A stretch of 26,036 bases of DNA from NCBI GenBank assembly GCA_000320545.1, contig ADNK01000409.1:1-26036 (forward strand), given 5' to 3'. A program made the translations under genes and the position numbers. The stretch is from Bigelowiella natans CCMP2755. Its lineage: Eukaryota > Cercozoa > Chlorarachniophyceae. Of this stretch, positions 10,476-19,598 are shown one piece after another (positions within the stretch are counted from its first letter, which is position 1; the number at the start of each line of letters is the position of its first letter). The notes below the pieces were generated by a model, which was not told the DNA's origin, made no database searches, and worked only from the letters and a program-made list of their open reading frames with translations.

Positions 10476-10686
10476 AGAGCTAGACGTCGAACAACTCTGA
10501 CCATTCTGGCATTCTGGCATTGCTGGTCGATGAGGTTGGTGTGCTTTCAAGTTGATGTGCGAGCACCCGTGGTTGCGTGGGAGCAAATGAGGAATGCGTC
10601 TTCCCATCAACGACAGGCAGCATCCTGTTGTGCTTCCGGGTCGACGGCAATTCAGATTCAAGATGCAAGATTCCGCAGCGTGAAGA

Positions 10687-12204
10687 ATGAGCTTCATGCG
10701 CTCATGCAGCAGAGACAACTACATGTTGCATGTCGCAATCCAATGTCATCGTGGTAATTCAAAACGAACAAATCAAGGAGGAAATGCTTTTGCGACAACA
10801 AACAAACCATCGATGTCGCTTGAACATCGCTCAAGCCTTCTCAGCCGACGTCTGGAATTTTCCGACAGGGGCATGTCCTCCCCCTCCTTCACGGTGTTGC
10901 CGTCGCTCTCAGACGAGGAGCTTCTGCTTTCTCGGCTGATCCAAATCCAAAGAAGTTGGGTGAGACTCTCTCCACAACGAATGAAAGCGCTCGCGGCCAC
11001 ATTGGGAGCCACGGAAGAAAAGATTGTGGAAGCCTTGCGGAAAATTAATTCTTCCAGCGAGGAAGATGCGGAGAACAAATCAGGCGGAATCAAGGATCTG
11101 CAAACCGGTGTGTTGGAGGACAATATATCGAAGGTCTTGAACACACAACCGCGGAGCACAGAGGACCGTGCTGTGGGAATCCTCACCGGGGTCATGATCG
11201 GGGACTGCCTCGGCGCCCCAGTTGAAGGTTATCCGCGTGTGATGATAAAAGAAGTCTTTACGAACGGAACGGTCGATGTGTTTGTGCCATGTACCCACAT
11301 GGGAGTACGAAACCTAGGGTATCGTTACGGTATGTACACTGACGACTCCAACTCGACACTGGCGCTCGCGACAAGCCTTGTAAGCAAAAAGGCAATCAAC
11401 CCCGCCGACTGTGGCTTAGAATACGCGAAATGGTGGCAGCACACCCCAACAAGGGGTTGCCCCGACTCTGCTTCTTCTGTCTTTAAGGCACTTCTGGGAG
11501 GATTGCATTACTCAAAGTCTGGGAGAACACGATTTCTGGATGGTTCTTTTGCCAACGGCGGAGCGATGAAAATATCACCCCTCGGCGTAGCTTGCCGTCA
11601 TGCGGATAGCAAATCGCTCAGATGTGCGGTAAAATACGCAATAATGTCCACTCATGCCCATCCACAGGCTGTAGACGGCGCGGCGTGTATTGCGGCAGCC
11701 ATAGGGTATGCAATGGGTTGCACGAAGCTTGAGGATTTCAACCCAACTAAAATGATCTCACGAGCCTTAGAGGTCACGGAGACTAAGGAGATGAGAGAGA
11801 GGCTAGAAACGATCCATAAGAGGTTGAAAAAAATTGGAGCGGTAAAGCAAGTTGGTAAGACTCTCTCGGAACTAGAGGATTTACAGGTCCTCAAAGAACT
11901 CGGTGGCTTAGATTTCCAAATCAAGGCTATCCACGCCGTGCCTCATGTCCTCTGGATTGCGGCCAGATACGGAATGAACCCTGTCGATTGTATGACAAAT
12001 ATGATATCGGTGGGAGGCGATACTGACACGACTGCCAGCATGGTAGGTGGCATTATGGGCGCGCTTCATGGAACAGGTTGGATCCCAATTCGATGGTGGG
12101 ACAATCTAGAAAACGGGGAATTCGGTCGTGATTCCGCCATTTCCCTAGCTCTCAGTCTGGCAAAATTGGATATTAAGGACTATAAGGCACCTTCTGATGA
12201 GTAG
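10687..12204 (+). CDS. ADP-ribosylglycohydrolase (ARH3/DraG family)
   Basis: Predicted to hydrolyse ADP-ribose linked to protein, or a related ADP-ribose glycoside, using a binuclear metal site (Mg in the family). Single open frame to TAG, up to 505 residues. The family domain spans about 160-500: GVMIGDCLGAPVE (G172-D173), YTDDS (T218, D219, D220), NGGAM (290-294), STHAHP (321-326) and GGDTDT (D445, D447). These supply the expected metal ligands. A segment around 365-380 (RLETIHKRLKKIG) resembles the equivalent helix of ARH3. The first 155 residues are not part of the family; they include a helical segment SDEELLLSRLIQIQRS. The start is uncertain: ATGs at 10687, 10813 and 10873 are all possible, and an upstream exon cannot be excluded. 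It is the only clearly intronless gene in the window. Specificity (ADP-ribosyl-Ser, -Arg, or small molecule) cannot be assigned. Confidence 0.9.
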   Translation: MSFMRSCSRDNYMLHVAIQCHRGNSKRTNQGGNAFATTNKPSMSLEHRSSLLSRRLEFSDRGMSSPSFTVLPSLSDEELLLSRLIQIQRSWVRLSPQRMKALAATLGATEEKIVEALRKINSSSEEDAENKSGGIKDLQTGVLEDNISKVLNTQPRSTEDRAVGILTGVMIGDCLGAPVEGYPRVMIKEVFTNGTVDVFVPCTHMGVRNLGYRYGMYTDDSNSTLALATSLVSKKAINPADCGLEYAKWWQHTPTRGCPDSASSVFKALLGGLHYSKSGRTRFLDGSFANGGAMKISPLGVACRHADSKSLRCAVKYAIMSTHAHPQAVDGAACIAAAIGYAMGCTKLEDFNPTKMISRALEVTETKEMRERLETIHKRLKKIGAVKQVGKTLSELEDLQVLKELGGLDFQIKAIHAVPHVLWIAARYGMNPVDCMTNMISVGGDTDTTASMVGGIMGALHGTGWIPIRWWDNLENGEFGRDSAISLALSLAKLDIKDYKAPSDE

Positions 12205-13509
12205 TCGATATTCAAGGCAAGCTAAATGGTGATGATGATGATGATGATGATGATGGTGACTCGTTGCGCAAATGATTTGTCAAGATGATCCAGAGAACTT
12301 CTGGTGCATGCCATGTTAGGAGCGTCATGTTGTCGAACTACATTTACATCTTGGTGTAATGTTGGCAGAGATATACTCGCGGTAGATACCGCGGACGTAG
12401 TGTGCACGTGTGGCGTGATGCATGATGCAACAAGAAATTGCGAATGTCGCGAACGAATAAGCATCGCTAGATCGCCCTTGCTTGCAATGATCGTGTCGCA
12501 TACGTCTGCCGCCAGGCGTGCCTACGCGTGCATCGTGCTAGCATGTGCAGTCCGCAGGCGGCAATTGCATCATGTTATAAAATTTTGTCATACAGCAAGT
12601 GTCCAGCGTGCATGCTAGCATGTGTTTTGGAAATCGTGCGCACTGCTATCTAATATAGCTAGCTATCATGATGCATTTTCATGCATGCAACATGTGATCA
12701 AGGAAACAAACAGACACAATTTAAACGCTGTAGCCGCTGCATTGCATAGCTACATTAGGATGACCATTGAAAATTTTTAAACATTTCATTACATCCGTCT
12801 CATACTTCAAGCCTTCAAGCGCACATTGTCAATATTATGTCATGTGGACTAGGCTGCTCTAGATCGAACGAACTCTCTAGCTACACTTTGACCGCGATGT
12901 GACAACGCTTTGTTGTGTGGATTGATAGCTAGATAGCACGCATTCGTTTAATTGATCCATGACTACCTAGCTACGTGATGATCTGTCGTGTAGGTCGGGC
13001 ATTACTGCGATATGCGATGATGATACATACATGCAGAATATCGGGCTAGCATTAGCGGAGACGACGCAGGCCATTCTCACATGTTGCAGCACATTTAGTG
13101 AAGGTGGATGCATATGCCGCCATACACTACTGCTGTGCCGCTTTTGTTCGCGATCGCTGTGCGGGTGTGTGGTCCGCACATGATGCGTAAACACGCGTAC
13201 ACATCAATCTGACTTCGGACATTTTGGCCACTGCTATACACTGTTACATGCACAGCGCACATCGCCATAGCAGCACACATCGAAATTTCACAACAAGACT
13301 GGGCATAAATTAGGTGGCCGTGTATTTCCTTATAATTACAATATTAGCCTACGATAGCACTTCGCATTATCTTTTGGAATGGACCAATTGGAACACACCC
13401 TTGTGCTACATCGAGTGATGTTGATCGACACAGCAACTTTCATGAGGAAACACAGTACAGATATTAACTGCTGTGACACGCTAGATCCAGTCTCAGGATC
13501 ATGACACAA
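12205..13509. other. Spacer between convergent genes, palindromic-word rich
   Basis: It starts with a GAT array (12228-12257) just after the hydrolase stop codon. From about 12290 to 13300 it is dense in GCATG, GCTAG and TGCATG words. It contains a second exact copy of the palindrome CATGCTAGCATG (12611-12622) and the 10-mer TGCTAGCATG at 12536-12545. No coding exon or RNA gene was recognised. The two flanking genes converge here, so it should hold both polyadenylation regions; no clear AATAAA signal was picked. Confidence 0.65.
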
Positions 13510-15462
13510 TTAATCCGCATTGATTATCATCCTTTCCCCTAATGCGTTCTCAGTGAGATCGTCAGCAATTTGCATGAAGTTTGTTCCCTCATGCTTTTCA
13601 TTTTCCAGCTTCCGCTTTTCCTCGACCTGATGTGCACAAGTAAAGTGAATTCTTGGGTTTGAGTTACCAGATCTCCCTAGTTTTGGCATGTCCTGTATGC
13701 ATGCATGCATGCGTGCTGTACATATACATGTTGGCAACATGTGCTTTTATTACTGTGAGTCTGTGCTTCAAAGACATAATCTTTTGGAGATTCTCGAACA
13801 TCTTTCTCTGTTCCAACTTGTCTCCATGAGAGCTGAAACCAACGACATATGGTCATGATAATAACCATGATAATGGCCCAACAATAGGGTTTGAATACAA
13901 AGTACTGCATAAAAACACTGCACACATCATATTGCCTCAAAATGTACAATGAGAAAAACTTGGGCGGAATAAATGTTCTTGCACATGCAACACTGTAGGG
14001 AACGTTGCAAAAAGAACATTTCAAAAGCGGAATTGTTGTTTCAAAGGTGTTCTAGATTGCAAGGACTTACGACTTAATCAGCTTCTGGTCTCTCCGGAGC
14101 CCCTTTGCTTTCGTTTCGAGCTGCTTTATTGACTTTGCCAGGAGTTCCTGGTAGGTTTTGCAGCCGCCCTGGCTTAGCTTTGCCTCCCCCTTGATGAAAG
14201 AGCTTTCGTCCTGCACCATCAATAAACGCCCCTCTGTCTCGAGCGCCTGAAAACGTATGTACACACGCACGCACGCAAAATCATGTTTGAATAAAAGCCA
14301 CACAGACACCACACATTCACGGAAGAAGGCAGATCAGGGAAAAAAATAATCCTTCCTCCCTGATAATATTAAGCCTACATTCTTCCCCGTTTCAAATAAT
14401 TCTCACGGGGCTTTTCCACGCAAACACACAACGACGACCACCACCAGCTTTAGCAGCAACAGCAGCAGTAGCAGCACCTTGCAGTGGAGCATGTGATAAT
14501 GTGACTCCTCTTGGCTGAGGCCCTTGATGTTCCCTTGTACATCTTGCTCAAGCTTAGACCTGTGAGGAGAAGAACATAGAAGAAGAAGAAGAAGAAGAGG
14601 AAGAAGAAGAACGAAGCAGACACACACGCACAACACAAGGTTATACTAGAAATAACTTTTGATTCCACCGAGCCTCTTCATCAATTCATTATCATACAAT
14701 TCCACACTTATACGCCTAGGGAAGCTCAATGCAGCAGCATATGATGGATCAAGCTAGCGGGCATGTATCTCGCATGGAACACGTCGTTCAGTGACCTCTC
14801 AGCCTGTAATCCCGCAAAGGTGTTGTTGTGCAACGACTTTTTGGCTTCGTACTGAAGAAAACATGTGAATAAATATATTGTACATTAGCCAGCGAGGTGA
14901 TCGAGTCAATGCATCGAAGAGTGCGTCACACGCATAGGATGCTGTGCTTCGCACACTTAGTCTGCTGCTGCTCTGCACATGACATCTCTCCAATGATGTT
15001 GTTAGTAGTACTGTAGTCACTACTACTACTACTACTACTATGTCGTCGTCGTCATCATCATGAGCAACCTGCTTTTGAACTTCTCCATGTGCCCTCCTTA
15101 CTTCCCGAAGCTTCTTGATCTGCGGTCCCATGGTGCCTTTCTTCTCATCGAGAGTCCTCTGAATCTTCTTCACCAGCTCAGACACCTGCGCGAGTGTCGT
15201 CTCCTTCTCCGTATCCGCCTCTGCTTTGCTGCTCGAGATCTTCTCGAGCTTCTCCTTCGTCTCCTAGTATGAATAAAGAGACAGAAAACGGACAATAAGC
15301 GCAACCATAGCTCGCAATTTGAGGAGATCGATCGTTCGTTTGGTGGGGTGCTTGAGAGAGTGTGTATAATCTTTGAATCATCATTCTCATTATGACCTGA
15401 GCTCCAAGAGCACCACTCTTTCGCATCTCTTCGTCGAACTCGTGAATTTGCGCTGTAGAATG

Positions 15463-15506
<44 letters not shown>

Positions 15507-16723
15507 TAGATAGATAGATAGATAGAGAGAGAGAAGAGAGACCACACATATGTTATATATTTGCACATGCCTCTCCATATATCAAAATGAATTACGGTGG
15601 CGAGAGCGCAGAATGTCAACGGTTCTGCTGAGAGTATCAGCCTCACGCTTCAGCGTTTTGAGCTCCTCTGCCATAGTCTTGAACTGCCGTGTCTTTGTTT
15701 GCAGGTCCAGCATGTACTTCTGCATTTCCTTCTCCGTTTTGGGTCGGTTATCGTCTGTGAAGTATCCCGCCATCTCTTGCTGCACAGAGCGTTCTTCCGC
15801 CTCGTATCTTCAGCACCAGCACCGGCAGGTCCATCAACATACAAAATACAAGAAATGGTAATATTTTAATTCTGAGCTCTAAAATATTCATCAGCAAAAA
15901 AGGTAAATTGCTGACTCGCGCTTGTCCTCCAAAAGCTCCTCAAGTTCGTCTTTCAGCTTTTCTTTCTTTGCCTCGCGAGCATTTACCTTACGATGGGCGT
16001 GGAAGGAAAGAATTGAGGGGATTTTTTACTCAAGCGCTAAATCACTTCGACACGTTGAATCCTCCCTATTATTTTTGCACAATTCGACCTGGTCCTGATA
16101 GTGCCCAATTCTGCTGTTCTGGGAAGCTAAAGTCTTATCGCGCTCCTGGTAGAAGAAAATATGACAATCATCATATGATGATGAGAATATTCAAAATAGA
16201 TTGTATTTCATCCTTCCTATCTCCCACCCTCTCTGCTCTTTTTTAACGTTCTTTTAATGATGTGTCCTTTCTGACCGTTTTGAGGTGGTGGATTCGGTCC
16301 TCCATGTCGCGGATATCGATCTCTGCAACAGGGTTTATTATTAGCCACATAGAGTACTTCAAGAAAATAGATATTTATGTATGTTCATCTTCTTCTTGTG
16401 CGCTGCTTCACCACCCACTCACACACAAGGGATGGATGGTGTTGGTACTTGTAACACATTATTTACAAGTAGTATTCGTTGGTATTTACCTAGCTGACGA
16501 ACTTCATCCTCAGTCATTGGATCAGAGGTCATCACACCTTTCAGCTCCTACGAAGAAGAACAACAATCATTGTTGTAGATTATTTCTTTTTGGATCGGCG
16601 GACGACGGGGAGTGACGACAATGATGCCTTCCTTTCTTTGAAATTTCCAATATGTAATATTTACACATGCGCACGTAAATTGCATGTATGTCTGTCTATC
16701 TGTCTGTATGTGTGGATGTGTGA

Positions 16724-16763
<40 letters not shown>

Positions 16764-16942
16764 ACTATTCAGTGGTTACATTGAGCTTTCCTTCTTGTGC
16801 TTGAATCTGATTTGGCAATCTATTCTCTAGGAGTTCCCGTTGCTTGCTTACTTCCTTCGTATCACCGTTGGTAATGGTAAACAACATAAAACACATGCGC
16901 CAAACCATCTATCACTGTTTATTCACGTGTGCGTGTTTATGT

Positions 16943-16979
<37 letters not shown>

Positions 16980-18105
16980 GACCTTCTCTAAGGCATCCAT
17001 TAGCTCCTTTGGATTGGTCATGTCTGCTTGCTGCTGATTCAGCTTCATCTTAGCTTGGTGTCGCCTATTACATAAAAAAAATATTATATCTCCGTATCTG
17101 GCGGTGCCTCCTGCACACTTTTGGAACTGTTTCTCATACTTTGCTTTCACAATCGATAGAACCGACCTTTGCTGGTTTCGGATGAGGTCCCTTTTTTGCT
17201 CATCGAGTTGCTCCATCAGCCTGTGCTCCTCTTCCTGCTGTTCTCGAAGTGCGTGTGTTTGCGCCAAAACTTGGCCGAAGTCCACATCTTGATACTCGTT
17301 TCCGTGCTTCACCTGCATACGCGTAAATAGCAAATCAGCTGGTAGCACACGCAGGATGAGGTGGATATCTGTAGGGGCAGCGTATGGCATTAGATTTGCC
17401 TTGGTGTTGAGCTTTTGTAGCTTGTTTCGTAGCTGCGTGCGTTCCAGCTCAAGCTGCTGTAGCTCACGCTTGATCTCCTGAGGGTCCACAGCATTCTTTC
17501 TTAGCTTATCGACTTTCTTGTGATTCGTCTTGAACTCCTCCTGCAGCTCTTTGTACTTCTGGTACAACGAAACAACCTGGGGGTGGGGGTGGGGGTGGGG
17601 GTGGGGTGTGGGGCGGAAAACAAGAAGACGAAGCCGGGGGAAGGTCAGTCAGTCTGTCAGCCATCTTCGTTCCATCTTCACGTGCATCATCGTGTGCGTG
17701 TTGTGTTGCATCCGTTTTGAACGTGGATTTTTCTTCTCCCATGATTCTTATTTGTTGCGAGGAGGACGTAGACGTACTTGATGGTCCGCAAAGTTGTCCT
17801 CTGGCACCTCCACGTTGCGTAAGAATCGCGCCAAGTATGCTCGCTTTGACAACGATTGCTAGCGATTGATAAGTGGTAAAAAAGGGTAAGATGTAAATTA
17901 TTAAGATTCCGAATCGCTTAAAGGATCATTAGATGTAGAGATGATTACCTGATTGGAGAGCAGCCAATGAAGGAGTGGATAAACAACCCTTCGGTCGCCG
18001 CTCAGAAAGGGCTCGCGAAATTGAGGATTCATTACATCCTGTAGCGATTTGCACGAATAACACAATTATACCGGACGTACACGCAATGTTAAGTACACAA
18101 ACCCA

Positions 18106-18149
<44 letters not shown>

Positions 18150-18955
18150 GTCTATATTATTATGTACAGACGCGTGGTGCTACTACCACGTTGTTGAATT
18201 TGTAGTTCAAAATCATAAGAAACTCTAGCATCCGCGTGGCCATCTACAAACAAGATCCAACAAAGGCTAAATGAAGAACAACAAGGACAGTGCTACGGAG
18301 GAAAAAGTGGAATCCAGCGTGAACACTAAGATTAGAAGAGCCTCAGGATGAGACTATGGCCAACAGCTCGGAACATCCAACACCTAAATACTCATCGTAA
18401 ATATACCTGATCTTGTTCCTCGTCTCTTAAGTCTTTCTTATGCTTCGGATCCAAGGATGCGAAGAGGTCATTGACTATCTGTAGCAGTTCCAGCGGTGCC
18501 TGGATGCAAATGCAGCATAGTAGTAATAATGAGCCTTTTGCGATTCGTCATAAGCTATAACACAAGAATATTTTATGTACCTTGCTGTCGAACTCGATCA
18601 GAGTGAGATTCAAGTCGTAAGGAGGCTGATTTAAGCTCTCCACTATGAACTGGGGAATCGGCGAAAGAGGGAGGAAATAGACATAATTTTAAAAATCGGT
18701 TTCCCTGCTTATCGATCATTACAGTTACATGACTACTAACACACATGAAAAATAATAACGCAAAGACTCTTGAAATGTGTAAAATCTTTGCAATAATGTA
18801 TCACCTCATGGGGCGTTAAAATTCGTTATTTAAATTTGATAATCAGTGTGTGCATCCCTACAGTGTGAATGGCTCACCCTTATTTCTGCCATTTGCCCAT
18901 CATCCTGGGAATCCTTCATTTCAAGTTCCCCACCGTATCCGCCATCGAAATCCAT
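13510..18955 (-). CDS. IFT81: Intraflagellar transport protein 81
   Basis: A core subunit of the IFT-B complex, which carries tubulin into cilia. 21 exons join in phase (762 residues; human about 676): 18878-18955, 18581-18649, 18407-18499, 18187-18243, 17949-18038, 17778-17858, 17119-17576, 16983-17064, 16780-16854, 16490-16547, 16276-16322, 16089-16145, 15916-15986, 15596-15807, 15397-15452, 15069-15263, 14796-14851, 14478-14559, 14071-14246, 13754-13832 and 13510-13626 (TAA). The N-terminal calponin-homology-like tubulin-binding domain is clear (FIVESLNQPPYDLNLTLIEF, KRAYLARFLRNVEVPED). The rest is coiled coil and follows IFT81 to its end (SELVKKIQRTLDEKKG, SKLEQDV, QEESHYHMLHC, SSHGDKLEQRKMFENL, TNFMQIADDL). 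The coiled coil pairs with IFT74 in the family. The donor at 18187 and the junction at 16983/16854 are slightly uncertain. A segment near residues 207-240 has no human counterpart that I recall. Many introns carry microsatellites. Confidence 0.95.
15465..15535. repeat. Compound (CA)n(TAGA)n(GA)n microsatellite in an IFT81 intron
   Basis: CA repeats (about 15465-15499), then TAGA units (about 15499-15524), then GA. It lies in the intron between exons 15596-15807 and 15397-15452, close to the acceptor on the coding strand. Confidence 0.95.
16721..16762. repeat. (GT)n microsatellite in an IFT81 intron
   Basis: GT array in the intron between exons 16780-16854 and 16490-16547; it reads as CA repeats on the coding strand, near the donor. 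Confidence 0.95.
16936..16979. repeat. (GT)n microsatellite abutting an IFT81 splice donor
   Basis: On the coding strand the intron begins GTCAACACAC and is CA repeat from its first few bases, so the array touches the splice site of exon 16983-17064. Confidence 0.9.
17579..17606. repeat. (GGGGGT)n array forming an IFT81 acceptor tract
   Basis: On the coding strand this is a CCCCCA hexanucleotide array ending in CAG, immediately before exon 17119-17576, so it supplies the polypyrimidine tract. Confidence 0.9.
18115..18146. repeat. (TA)n microsatellite in an IFT81 intron
   Basis: TA array in the intron between exons 18187-18243 and 17949-18038. Confidence 0.95.
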
Positions 18956-19598
18956 CTTTCCTGAGGTCTAACTTTAAAGTATTAGACCGCGCTCTCGGCA
19001 GGGGTTTCCTCTTCCCTCCTTCCTGGTTTTTAGTGCCAGTTACCAGAACAAACTGCTCAGTCGAACATATGCACTTTTACTTCTGCGACATTCTAAATTC
19101 GATGTCGCAATTCTATTTACTGCATAAGATCTCAGATCAATAGTTTTGGTTGCTATGCCCTTGTCGTAGATAAATGCTCATGGGGGTTTCCAGGGTTTGT
19201 AGCAACTGGTTCAAACCATCGGCGCAGTGCTCGCATTGAAAATACACATCCATATTCTCTTTGCGACAAGGCCGACAGACTCTCGAACGAGCGATTTTCT
19301 GGCGAACAGTGGGAATTGCATTGGTAGTAGATTGATTTATGTATGGAAACCGAGGAGAAAGATGTGTTGCGACAAATAACAACCTGTGAACATCATTACC
19401 CAACTCTCATCTCTCATCTCTCATCTCTCATCGACGCGTGTTTGTCCTTCCTTCAGTCCTTATCCCATCAAACCTCAACGGAAGTTCTTTTCTCCTTCTT
19501 CTCCCCCTTTCCCGTCCCTTTTTGCGTCTACTCCATTAAAGACTGGACGAAAGGAAGGAGAGCGAGTTGCAGGGGAAGCTGTTTGCATACGAATTCAC
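18956..19598. promoter_or_regulatory. Divergent 5' region of IFT81 and the CNB-RGS gene
   Basis: 643 bp separate the two predicted start codons on opposite strands. Both promoters should be here. A pyrimidine-rich stretch runs from about 19400 to 19530, including a repeated CTCATCT word at about 19406-19430. No RFX-type X-box or TATA element was identified with confidence. A minus open frame at 19137-19403 has four clustered Cys residues but no recognised family, and I do not call it a gene. Confidence 0.5.

Larger units (their letters stand above)
9457..10686. other. Spacer upstream of the ADP-ribosylglycohydrolase gene
   Basis: 9457-9870 shows no gene signal. From about 9880 to 10500 the sequence has the same GCATG/CTAG-rich texture as the 4640-5360 spacer. 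It shares an exact 17-bp word (10047-10063 = 5146-5162). It contains a long (GT)n array at 10098-10153 and (GCTA)n at about 10454-10475. The stretch 10480-10686 is probably the 5' leader or promoter of the next gene. The long open frames near 10000-10400 arise from the GT array and are rejected. Confidence 0.7.

Noticed and set aside
15178-15646. Minus-strand frames rich in Ser-Ile-Tyr-Leu and Cys-Val
   Set aside because: They translate TAGA and CA arrays in an IFT81 intron; the true exon frames on the same strand differ.
19200-19225. GGTTCAAACC, resembling a tRNA T-loop
   Set aside because: The flanks cannot form the T stem, and no matching D-arm, anticodon arm or acceptor stem is present.
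19137-19403. Minus-strand frame with CRPCRK and CEHC, like a zinc ribbon
   Set aside because: No family is recognised and there is no splice context; it sits in the shared 5' region of two genes. Kept only as a remote possibility.
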